Assembly: GCF_048323675.1 (NCBI RefSeq)
Contig: NZ_JBLWFK010000002.1
Location: 992,001 to 1,056,000 of the forward strand
Reading direction: 5' to 3'
Origin: Mangrovimicrobium sp048323675
GTDB lineage: Bacteria; Pseudomonadota; Gammaproteobacteria; Pseudomonadales; Halieaceae
Length of the DNA stretch: 64,000 nucleotides
The first letter of the stretch is position 1. Each line of letters opens with the position of its first letter. The notes under the pieces were generated by a model that did no database searches, was not told the DNA's origin, and was given only the letters and a program-made list of their open reading frames with translations. Position numbers and translations under genes: made by a program. This document shows positions 52,384 through 60,012 of this stretch, piece after piece.

Positions 52384-53487
52384 CTAGCCCGCGGGAATCG
52401 CCGCAAGCACCTCCAGGGTATTGTTGTCCAGCATCGCCGCGCTGAAGCGCGCCGTGTACGCAGTGTTGACCGCTTCGGTCTGGAAGTCGTTGGCGTTGAC
52501 CAGGAAAATACAGTAGCCCAGCGCCAGGTAGGCCGCGTACTGGTGCATGGCCGCGTCGAGGCCGGGCGCTGCCACGCCGTGACGCGCCAGTTCCACCAGG
52601 TAGTGCTGCACCAGCGGCCGCTCCCAGCGCGCGCGGTCCGCCGTGTCCAGTGCACCCGCGACATGGTAGGCCACTTCGTACATGGCCGGGCTCTGGTGGG
52701 TCTGCGGGTCGAAGAAACCCGGGGTGCCGTCCGGGTCCACGTACAGGTTGCCCAGGTGGGTGTCGCCGTGGATCAGGCAGCGGGGCAAGGGCGCCGAAAA
52801 ACTCACCAGTTTATCCAGGGTTTCGCGCATCCAGTGCATATCGTGAAAACACACCGAGACCGCCGCGCCGCGTGGGGATTCGATCCAGCCGCGCCAGATA
52901 TCCTCGCGGAAGAACTGGCCCATGTAGGGCGCGAACGCGGCGATGACGTTGTGGGTATCGCCCCAGCGCCCGCCCGGTTCCAGCTCCGGACTACCCCAGG
53001 TCTGCGCGTGGAAGGCCGCCAGTGCGCTCAGCCGGCGCGCCACCTCGACAAAGCTCTGCGGCGTCTGCGGGTGGCAGAAGCGCACACCGCGGGCGACGAG
53101 GTCCTCTATGATGACGATGCCCTGCCGGCGCTGGGCGTCGTAGCCGGCAAAATAACACTCGGGGCTCTGTAGCGGATAGGCGGGAATCACCTCGCCGTAG
53201 GCCAGCGCCTCCACCTGGTGCATGTGGCACATCTCCCGGCTGTGCGGCTCGAAACCGCCCTTGAGAATGACGGTTGGGGGAATGCCCGCATCGCGACCGG
53301 CCTGGTCGGGCTCCAGGCGCAGGCGGATTTTTGTACAGGTCCCGCGAATCATGTCGACAATTTCCGCGCGCTCGATCGAGACACCGGGAAATTTCTGCCG
53401 GAAGGCGTGGGTCAGCCACTGTGGGGTGATTTCTTCGAGGGTGATCGGCAGCGGGCCAGTCGCCCGCGCTTGCATATCGCTGGTCAT
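52384..53487 (-). CDS. Aminoglycoside-phosphotransferase-fold kinase-like protein
   Basis: The protein has 367 residues. The APH/choline-kinase catalytic loop is CLIHGDTHLGNLYV (HGDxxxxN) and the metal-binding motif is GFFDPQTHQS, in place of DFD/DWE. The N-terminal ATP-binding lobe includes VILKGGFEPHSREMCHMHQVEALAY. Proteins of this subgroup often sit near lipid or steroid catabolism genes and are not antibiotic-resistance enzymes; the natural substrate is unknown. It stands alone on the minus strand. Confidence 0.85.
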   Translation of the reverse strand: MTSDMQARATGPLPITLEEITPQWLTHAFRQKFPGVSIERAEIVDMIRGTCTKIRLRLEPDQAGRDAGIPPTVILKGGFEPHSREMCHMHQVEALAYGEVIPAYPLQSPECYFAGYDAQRRQGIVIIEDLVARGVRFCHPQTPQSFVEVARRLSALAAFHAQTWGSPELEPGGRWGDTHNVIAAFAPYMGQFFREDIWRGWIESPRGAAVSVCFHDMHWMRETLDKLVSFSAPLPRCLIHGDTHLGNLYVDPDGTPGFFDPQTHQSPAMYEVAYHVAGALDTADRARWERPLVQHYLVELARHGVAAPGLDAAMHQYAAYLALGYCIFLVNANDFQTEAVNTAYTARFSAAMLDNNTLEVLAAIPAG

Positions 53488-53607
53488 TGCTACCTGCCAG
53501 TGGTTTGTTGTTATCGGTATCGATCATACCAGCAGGCGGGGCAGCACGGGAATTTTCGAGTGAAAATTACAGCCATGTAACATCACCCGGCCCGCGCGAT
53601 GTGTGGA

Positions 53608-53967
53608 CTAACGCAGGTCGCCGTAAACCTCCTCACCCCAGCCGATCAGCTTGCCGTTGCGGAATACCAGCGGGGTGGTTTCATCGCGCGTGGTTTCCCC
53701 ATCGGAGTTGGTGTGACGGGTGCGATAGAACAGCACCCGCACTTCATCGCCATTGTCTGTGAACGCTTCCGAGTCATCGGGCGTGCCCATCCTCTCGACC
53801 ACCGCGTTGAAGGACATGCCCAGGTCCAGGCTGCTGATGGCATTGCGATTCTTGTCCTGGGTTTGTTTCCAGTCCTCGTCTCCGCTCACATCGCCACCGA
53901 CATACACGCAGCCGGTGGCAGCGAGTGACAGCAACAGGATGGCGATTAATCCGGGCATTTTTTTCAC
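53608..53967 (-). CDS. DUF3192-family lipoprotein
   Basis: The protein has 119 residues. The lipobox LAATGC places the lipidated cysteine at residue 20. The mature part contains NRNAISSLDLGMSFNAVVERMGTPDDSEAF and RVLFYRTRHTNSDGETTRDETTPLVFRNGKLIGWGEE, which matches DUF3192 (SmpA/OmlA-like fold). The family is typical of marine gammaproteobacteria. Function unknown, presumably periplasmic or envelope-associated. Confidence 0.88.
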   Translation of the reverse strand: MKKMPGLIAILLLSLAATGCVYVGGDVSGDEDWKQTQDKNRNAISSLDLGMSFNAVVERMGTPDDSEAFTDNGDEVRVLFYRTRHTNSDGETTRDETTPLVFRNGKLIGWGEEVYGDLR

Positions 53968-54258
53968 GTTTTTTCCTCTTCAAAGAATTGGGTTGAAACC
54001 GGCGAGGCTGCTGAAAAGCTGCAGTTTCTGGCCTGAAACCATGGTCCAACGCGGCAAGCGCAGGTGTCAATTTTTCCCCCGCAGCTCGTCGCGCCGTGGC
54101 GACCATTGACCGAATCCTGGATGCAACAGCGGACTATTTGCTCGATTTTCCGCCGGCGGGCGGTTTCCCGCCCGCCAGACAGACCGCAGCGACGACTGGT
54201 ATCCCGGGCCAAGAGCCAGCAAAATAGGCAGCTGTTTTCAACCAGCCGCCAGACCACC
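53968..54258. other. Intergenic stretch before the dusA remnant
   Basis: About 290 bp between the DUF3192 gene and the dusA-like fragment. It must carry their divergent promoters; no gene is seen. Confidence 0.5.
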
Positions 54259-54363
54259 ATGAATCCCGACTCCGGACAACCAGGTCCATCGACAAACTCG
54301 CTCAACAGGCGTTTCACCATTGCCCCCATGATGGACCGGAGTCAGCATTGGAATTTCAGTTGA
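54259..54363 (+). pseudogene. dusA: Truncated 5' end of dusA (tRNA-dihydrouridine synthase A), likely island attachment site
   Basis: A 34-codon frame from ATG 54259 ends in NRRFTIAPMMDRSQHWNFS. The part RRFTIAPMMD is the FMN-binding start of DusA (family RxFSVAPMxDWTDRHCR), after which the match breaks off. Nothing else of dusA follows in the window. The 5' end of dusA is a known target of a dedicated integrase family (DusA-associated integrases). So this fragment is most simply the left junction of an integrated element, with intact dusA expected at the far end. The fragment is short, so identity is probable, not certain. Confidence 0.5.
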
Positions 54364-54722
54364 CGACCAAATAGTTACATCCCGGCCTGAGGTCTGAGTT
54401 GCCCGAGATAGGCCTCAAAATACAAGCTCCATTGTGGCACCGGGAGACGAGTTACCTGACTGACGAACTGTGACCAGGCTTTTGCGGATCTCGCCTTCAC
54501 AGACACAGAAGTTTATCTTCGGATCGCCCGCCTCAAAGGTTTGCTCATAGCCGAACGCAGCCGTCACTACCTGGACTAGTTGCCTCCGAGAACTCCTTTT
54601 TTGCCGACATTCAGAATTCAGACCAAAACAAGCTTATCAACAGAACCCCAAATAACCGGATAAATATATTTTCTACCTAAATAATACCGCCAATGACCAT
54701 TGTATATTGAATTTACGACAAT
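54364..54722. other. AT-rich stretch with a possible gene fragment
   Basis: No intact gene. Bases 54460-54579 (plus) form a short frame without a usual start (TEVYLRIARLKGLLIAERSR near its end) whose codons look coding, perhaps the end of a decayed gene. From about 54600 the DNA turns strongly AT-rich, unlike the chromosome to the left. Confidence 0.4.
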
Positions 54723-54743
54723 AAATACATAATTTATGTGTTT
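54723..54743. promoter_or_regulatory. Palindrome before the XRE repressor gene
   Basis: A 21-bp palindrome, core ACATAA-T-TTATGT extended by AAA/TTT with one mismatched pair. It ends 29 bp before the ATG, next to a TATATT -10-like box (54751-54756). It is a likely autoregulatory operator. Confidence 0.6.
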
Positions 54744-54772
54744 TACCGGTATATTGAACAAAGGGAGGAGTC

Positions 54773-55435
54773 ATGAAAGGTATAGGCCAACGTTTACAAC
54801 TCGCCAGGAAGAAAAAGGGACTCACGCAGAAGGAACTTGCGTCGGCGATTGGCTGCTCACAGCAAACGATAGTAGACATTGAGTCACAAGATGACCCGAA
54901 GTCTCGATTCCTGCTTTCGATTATCAACGAACTCGGTGAGTCCATGGAGTGGATAACAAGTGGACTGGGATCTTCAGCAATTGGGGGCCATTCAACGGCA
55001 CTGCCGCATCTCGATCTGGAATCAATTGCAGCCTGGTCTGCGTCACTGACAGCTGAAAGATCGGCCATAGACTATCTATTCTGGCCGCCCTTGCAGATGT
55101 CCCAGGAGGCCTTCACTGTCGGAGTAGATCGCATGATGGCTCGAGCGATGTGCAGCCACATGAAGGAAGGCGACGTGATTTTTATCGATCCAGAAGAGGA
55201 ATCGCGTCCGGGAGACGTCGTGCTTGCCACCATGCCCGGATGGCCTAGAGCAGAACCCAGGATGCTCTCCGTTTTAGGTTCTGATCAATTTCTAGAGATT
55301 GACAGCTCGGACTTCGGCAGTAAGTTGACAAGCTGCGTCATTTACAATGATCGTGAGAAATTCCTCGCACACAAAGCCAAAAATCTACCAGCACTAATTA
55401 TTGGCAAGGCCACCTTTATTGGGCGGCCCTTGTAA
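54773..55435 (+). CDS. XRE-HTH/S24-like repressor with inactive protease site
   Basis: The protein has 220 residues; a strong AGGGAGGAG lies just before the ATG. The N-terminal XRE HTH (residues 5-60) reads LQLARKKKGLTQKELASAIGCSQQTIVDIE. The C-terminal half is a LexA/CI-type S24 domain. Where the family has GxSMxPxxxxGD, this protein has ARAMCSHMKEGD, so the catalytic Ser is Ala125; the usual Lys region is EPRML, without Lys. It should therefore not self-cleave and would need another means of release. AT-rich, phage- or island-like; first gene right of the dusA fragment. Confidence 0.85.
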   Translation: MKGIGQRLQLARKKKGLTQKELASAIGCSQQTIVDIESQDDPKSRFLLSIINELGESMEWITSGLGSSAIGGHSTALPHLDLESIAAWSASLTAERSAIDYLFWPPLQMSQEAFTVGVDRMMARAMCSHMKEGDVIFIDPEEESRPGDVVLATMPGWPRAEPRMLSVLGSDQFLEIDSSDFGSKLTSCVIYNDREKFLAHKAKNLPALIIGKATFIGRPL

Positions 55436-55799
55436 AGGTCTGCGCCGAATAACTTCATTCGCTCCAGGGGGCCACCTCCACTTGAGAAGGTGGGCAGGTT
55501 AAGTCCGCAGGCAGAAGCGGCCACCCTTCGACCTCTGAACCTGCCGGCCCGAGATTGATCAATCCGTCCCCTTTCGCCTATTAGCGGACATCAAAGTACC
55601 CACTGGAACAGGTAGTTTTCATTCCAAATCATTCCTCTTGCGCAAATGGCGGGCTGCCATTGGCTCCATAATATTGATCTGTCAGGACAGCACTCATCTC
55701 TGGACTTCGTCAGCGCACTTCCATCCCACAGCACGGCCTCCTGTACTACACTGCCCACTGGGGAAGGCTATCAATCTATCTTGAAGCATGGAGATCGGG
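55436..55799. other. Intergenic stretch with a degenerate repeat
   Basis: 364 bp without a gene. It contains one copy (about 55492-55592) of a degenerate intergenic repeat that recurs at about 59789-59885. Confidence 0.5.
55492..55592. repeat. Degenerate intergenic repeat, copy 1
   Basis: It begins GGGCAGGTTAAGTCCGCA, continues with GAAGCGGCC, and ends CCTATTAGCGGACAT. The ends are partly inverted (GTCCGC/GCGGAC), so the element could form a large hairpin. The same landmarks occur in the same order at 59789-59885. Confidence 0.45.
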
Positions 55800-58211
55800 A
55801 TGAGTTCAACAAGGCATAGCGTCCGTAAATCCCTGATCCGCAGTGCGGTTACATTTTTCCTGTCTATTTCGGCAGGCGCCGTGACCGCACAGGAAACCTT
55901 GCCGTTTCCCACGCCATCGATGGGCGGGAAGGTCGGGCTGACCATGCAGGAGTCGGTTCACAAATGGCGCGTACAGCCGCGCCATATACCCGAGGATGCT
56001 CCTAATATCCTCATCGTCATGCTCGATGATGCGGGTTTCGGACAGCCGAGTACATTTGGCGGCGAGATCGAAACACCGACCCTGTCTCGATTGGCTGAGG
56101 AAGGGATTTCCTACAACGCCTTCCATACCGTGGCAATGTGCTCGCCCACACGGGCCGCTTTGATGACCGGCCGCAACCACAACCGGGTGGGTGCGGGCCA
56201 GATTGCCGAGTTTGCCAATGACTGGGATGGCTACACGGGAGAAATTCCAAAATCCTCGGCGACCATCGCTGAAGTGCTGGGCTATTACGGCTATGCCACC
56301 GCGGCGTTCGGCAAGGACCACAATACGCCGGTCGACCAGATCGCTAACGGCCCCTATGATCGTACCCCGTCGGGGCGCGGCTTCGATTATTTCTATGGAT
56401 TTATTGCGGGCGAAACTTCCCAGTGGGAACCCACGTTGTGGGAGAACACCACGCGTATTTCACCGCCACATGTCGAGAATTACGAAGATTTCCACCTGAC
56501 CGAAGCCATGGCGGACAAGGCGATCACCTGGATGCGGCGCCACCTCGCTATGAATCCGGATCGCCCGTTCCTGATGTGGTGGACGCCGGGCGCTGTCCAC
56601 GGCCCCCATCACGTAGCCAAAAAATGGGCCGACAAGTACAAGGGCAAATTCAACGATGGCTGGGATGCCTATCATCACCGGGTATACGAGCGGCAGAAAG
56701 CGATGGGCTGGATTCCTGCCGATACCATCGAGGCGCCACGCCCGGAGGGCATGCCTGCGTGGAAGGACATTCCCCAGGCAGAACGCCCCTTCCAGGAGCG
56801 GTTGATGGAAGTGTATGCCGGCTTCCTGGAACATACGGATGTCCAGGTCGGCAAGCTTATCGACGAACTCGAGGCGCAGGGTATCCGCGACAATACCCTG
56901 GTCATCTATATCCTCTCGGACAACGGTGCCTCGGCCGAGGGCATGGAAGGCAGCGTGGCGGAACTGAATGCCCAGAATGGCATCCCGAGCACGGTTGCCG
57001 AGCACATTGCCGTGGCCCAGGAACTGGGCGGGCTTGATGTTATCGGCGGCCCGAAAACTGACAATATGTATCACTCCGCCTGGGCCTGGGCCGGCGACAG
57101 CCCTTTCCGCTATACCAAGTTGATAGCAGCCGATTGGGGCGGTACGCGTACGCCCATGGTCATATCCTGGCCGACGCGCATCAAGCCGGACGGGACTCCG
57201 CGGCCCCAATTCACCCATGTGAACGACGTGGTCCCCACCATTTACGAAATTCTCGGTATCACCCCGCCGAAAGTGGTCGACGGCTTCAAGCAGGACCCGA
57301 TCGACGGGGTGAGCTTCGCCTATACCTTTGACTCGGCGACAGCTCCGGAGCGGAAGAAGACCCAGTACTTCGACATCATGGGCAGCCGCGGCATCTATCA
57401 CGATGGTTGGATGGCCAGCACCTTCGGGCCGCGGACGCCCTGGGTGGCGCAAATGCCCGACCTGCTCAATTGGGATCCCATGCAGGACAAATGGCAGTTG
57501 TTTGATACCCGCAGTGACTTCTCGCTGATGAACGACCTTGCCGCGGAGAATCCCGGTAAGCTGGAAGAACTGAAAGCGCTGTTCATGCACGAAGCAAAGG
57601 ACAACAAGGTCCTGCCCGTCGGTGGTGGCCTCTACACTTTGCTCAATCCCCAGGAGATGAAACGCAGCAACAATACCGAGTGGACCTTCTACGAAGGCAT
57701 TACCCGGATACCGGAAAGCCAGGCGCCGAATGTACGGAACGGCAATATTCGGGCGGAAATCGAGGCCCAGGTGCCAGAATATGTCAATGGCGTGATCTTT
57801 GCCATGGGCGGGTATGCTGGCGGTGTAAGTCTTTACGCCGTAAACGGCGAGCTCTTCTACGAATACAGCGCGCTGTTACTTAAGCGCGACAAGATCAGGG
57901 TGGGGCCTCTGCCTGCAGGCGAGGTTACGATCGCCATGGAGATGAAGACGCCCCTCGAGCGTGCGGCACCTGCCGATCTAGAATTCTGGATTAACGGCAA
58001 AGCAGCGGCCACCGGCAAAGTGCAGCGCACTGTACCTGCTGGTTTCACAGCCTCCGAGACTTTCGACGTGGGCATGGACACCAGTTCGCCAGTTGCAGAC
58101 GACTACTTTGACAAAGCACCCTTCGTTTTCGAAGGAGCGTTGAAACGCTTGCATTTTGCCAACCTGCAGGACAAGCGCCCCGCGGTTATGCTTTCGCCAG
58201 ACGACGACTGA
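55800..58211 (+). CDS. Secreted arylsulfatase (type I, formylglycine-dependent)
   Basis: ATG 55800 has GGAG 8 bases upstream and gives 803 residues; an ATG at 55788 lacks a ribosome site. A signal peptide runs to about residue 30 (AGAVTA-QE). The sulfatase core shows MLDDAGFGQ, the maturation motif CSPTR (Cys114, converted to formylglycine), GKDHNTP and LSDNGAS for metal and substrate binding. The C-terminal 200 residues are a beta-rich extension seen in long arylsulfatases. It hydrolyses sulfate esters in the periplasm. No maturation enzyme is in the window. It is followed by an outer-membrane-like protein. Confidence 0.93.
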   Translation: MSSTRHSVRKSLIRSAVTFFLSISAGAVTAQETLPFPTPSMGGKVGLTMQESVHKWRVQPRHIPEDAPNILIVMLDDAGFGQPSTFGGEIETPTLSRLAEEGISYNAFHTVAMCSPTRAALMTGRNHNRVGAGQIAEFANDWDGYTGEIPKSSATIAEVLGYYGYATAAFGKDHNTPVDQIANGPYDRTPSGRGFDYFYGFIAGETSQWEPTLWENTTRISPPHVENYEDFHLTEAMADKAITWMRRHLAMNPDRPFLMWWTPGAVHGPHHVAKKWADKYKGKFNDGWDAYHHRVYERQKAMGWIPADTIEAPRPEGMPAWKDIPQAERPFQERLMEVYAGFLEHTDVQVGKLIDELEAQGIRDNTLVIYILSDNGASAEGMEGSVAELNAQNGIPSTVAEHIAVAQELGGLDVIGGPKTDNMYHSAWAWAGDSPFRYTKLIAADWGGTRTPMVISWPTRIKPDGTPRPQFTHVNDVVPTIYEILGITPPKVVDGFKQDPIDGVSFAYTFDSATAPERKKTQYFDIMGSRGIYHDGWMASTFGPRTPWVAQMPDLLNWDPMQDKWQLFDTRSDFSLMNDLAAENPGKLEELKALFMHEAKDNKVLPVGGGLYTLLNPQEMKRSNNTEWTFYEGITRIPESQAPNVRNGNIRAEIEAQVPEYVNGVIFAMGGYAGGVSLYAVNGELFYEYSALLLKRDKIRVGPLPAGEVTIAMEMKTPLERAAPADLEFWINGKAAATGKVQRTVPAGFTASETFDVGMDTSSPVADDYFDKAPFVFEGALKRLHFANLQDKRPAVMLSPDDD

Positions 58212-58310
58212 TGGTGAATAAGGCGGGGCTTTCGCCATGTAGTTTCAATGCCCTGAAGGTTAAGACAATTCCCCGGGAACCAGCACCGATCACAATGGAG
58301 GAATCAGTGC

Positions 58311-59504
58311 ATGTGGCATCTATCCACCAGGCAGCTGGCAGGTCTTGCCCTTCTGGCCGCGATAACACCAGCGCTGCATGCCGAGGATTGGACAGCTGTC
58401 ACCGGCCGTCAGGCCCTGACCGACCTGGTCAGCGGCGCCACCGCGGAGATCGAGGTACAGCCGGGCCGCACGGTAACCGGTTACTACTCACCTGACGGTA
58501 CCGCGCGTATCGAGGCCTGGGGTGAAGTATTTCGCCGGACCTGGCAGGTCGAGGGCGAGGATCGCGTCTGCTACACATCCGCTGAGAAGCAAACCAACTG
58601 TTTCACCTTTGAACAAGATCGGGATGATCCGCAGCACTACCGGGTGCGCAATGTGATTACCGGCGAATTCGCCCATTTCCACCTTGCTGGCGACAAACTG
58701 GCCAGCGGCAAGGAGGCGGCCCCGGGGGGGCTGGCCAGGCCATCCGCGGAAGAGATCGCCGCCGAGCTGTCCAATCCCAACACCGCCATGGGCACGATGA
58801 ATTTCAACATCGATTACATTGCCTATGATGGCGACATTCCCGGTGCGGGGAGCCAGGAGGCCACCCGCCTGCTGTTCCAGCCCTCGCTGCCCTACCCCCT
58901 GGACGAGACCACGAACGTATTCATGCGGCCGGCGATCCCGGTGATCGTCAAGCAGGATGTACCGTCGGGCCCCGGCCGGTACGACGAGGTGACCTGGGAA
59001 CTGGGCGACATCGGTTTCGACCTCTCGCTGGGCAAGACACTGCCCGGCGGCATCGTTCTGCTGGGCGGCCTGACGGGTACACTGCCGACGGCAACCGACG
59101 ACAATGCCGGTCTCGACCAGTGGTTGCTGGGGCCGGAAGCCGCCGTCGCCATGGTGCGCCCCTGGGGCGTGCTGGGCGTGCTGGTCACGCAGCAATGGGA
59201 TGTTGCCGGCGAGAACGATTACGACACCAATGTGACAGGCGGACAGTACTTCTACACTTTCAACCTCGGCAACGGCTGGCAGATCAACGGCTCGCCGACG
59301 TTTTCCTACAATCATGAAGCGCGTAACAGCGACAACAAGCTGACGTTCCCGCTGGCGATCGGCTTTTCCCGCACCCTGTTCCTCGGCGGGCGTCCGTGGA
59401 AGTTCGGCGTGCAGTACTGGCACTATCTGGAATCCCCGGACGACTTCGGGCCGGATTACCAACTCCGCTTCAACGTGTCCCCAGTCGTGGCGCTGCCATG
59501 GTAG
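58311..59504 (+). CDS. Secreted protein with N-terminal small domain and C-terminal beta-barrel-like (transporter) domain
   Basis: The protein has 397 residues with GGAGG about 10 bases before the ATG. A signal peptide ends near LHA-ED (residue 24). Residues 25-150 form a small domain with paired Cys in RVCYTSAEKQTNCFTF. From about 160, alternating amphipathic strands (NIDYIAY, TRLLFQPSLPYP, GDIGFDLSLGKTLPGGIVLLGGLTGTLPTATD) and the ending FGPDYQLRFNVSPVVALPW resemble outer-membrane proteins of the phenol-pathway transporter type. It lies 99 bp downstream of the arylsulfatase gene, suggesting passage of the sulfated compound or its product. Confidence 0.65.
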   Translation: MWHLSTRQLAGLALLAAITPALHAEDWTAVTGRQALTDLVSGATAEIEVQPGRTVTGYYSPDGTARIEAWGEVFRRTWQVEGEDRVCYTSAEKQTNCFTFEQDRDDPQHYRVRNVITGEFAHFHLAGDKLASGKEAAPGGLARPSAEEIAAELSNPNTAMGTMNFNIDYIAYDGDIPGAGSQEATRLLFQPSLPYPLDETTNVFMRPAIPVIVKQDVPSGPGRYDEVTWELGDIGFDLSLGKTLPGGIVLLGGLTGTLPTATDDNAGLDQWLLGPEAAVAMVRPWGVLGVLVTQQWDVAGENDYDTNVTGGQYFYTFNLGNGWQINGSPTFSYNHEARNSDNKLTFPLAIGFSRTLFLGGRPWKFGVQYWHYLESPDDFGPDYQLRFNVSPVVALPW

Positions 59505-59563
59505 CTGAGCTAGTCCGTATATCTACGGGCCGAATTGTCTTATTCGCTTTTCGATTTCTCTAG

Positions 59564-59734
59564 TTGTCGAGTTTCCATATCGCCGCGGAGAAACCGGAGG
59601 AGGTGCCGGAGAAAAACTGGCTACCTATCAAACGCAAGGATGAAGACCTCAGCGCCAGTCTGCTTGTCTATGTGCCGGATATCGAGATGATGAAGTCCTT
59701 GGCTCCACCTAAAGCCGAAAAGCTGAGTGAGTAG
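59564..59734 (+). pseudogene. C-terminal fragment of a DUF1254/DUF1214-family gene
   Basis: A frame open between two stops, without start codon, reads EKNWLPIKRKDEDLSASLLV followed by YVPDIEMMKSLAPPKAEKL and ends in a normal stop. This matches the C-terminal end of DUF1214 domains (NWLP..., RxYxPD, PPxAE). The rest of the gene is missing. A full-length member of the same family begins at 63512, so this may be a relic of a duplication or deletion. Confidence 0.6.
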
Positions 59735-59788
59735 GATGCTCCGGTGAGTTCACAAGTTAAAGGACGGAATCACTTTGCAGAAGAGTTG

Positions 59789-59885
59789 GTAGGTTAGGTC
59801 CGCAACGAGGTGGAAGCGGGCCCTTTGTAGTTCATGGGCGCAGATCACTTGCATCGACCAATTGACCCGCACCTAATAGTGGACA
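59789..59885. repeat. Degenerate intergenic repeat, copy 2
   Basis: It starts GTAGGTTAGGTCCGCA, then GGAAGCGGGCC, and ends ACCTAATAGTGGACA. It shares order and spacing of landmarks with the copy at 55492-55592, but with many changes between. Confidence 0.4.
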
Positions 59886-60012
59886 CGCTGTCGGCCGAAA
59901 TTTGTGCCTAAGAGGCAGTCTCTCAACAAATCAGCTTTTCCACTGTCAATCGACAAACTCAAGATAATATCTATACTGGATGAAAGTATACTGCCGAGAA
60001 GGAGACGTCGGA

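Larger units (their letters stand above)
59505..60012. other. Intergenic stretch with gene remnant and repeat
   Basis: About 500 bp holding a DUF1214-type gene fragment (59564-59734) and copy 2 of the degenerate repeat. No intact gene is present. Confidence 0.55.
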
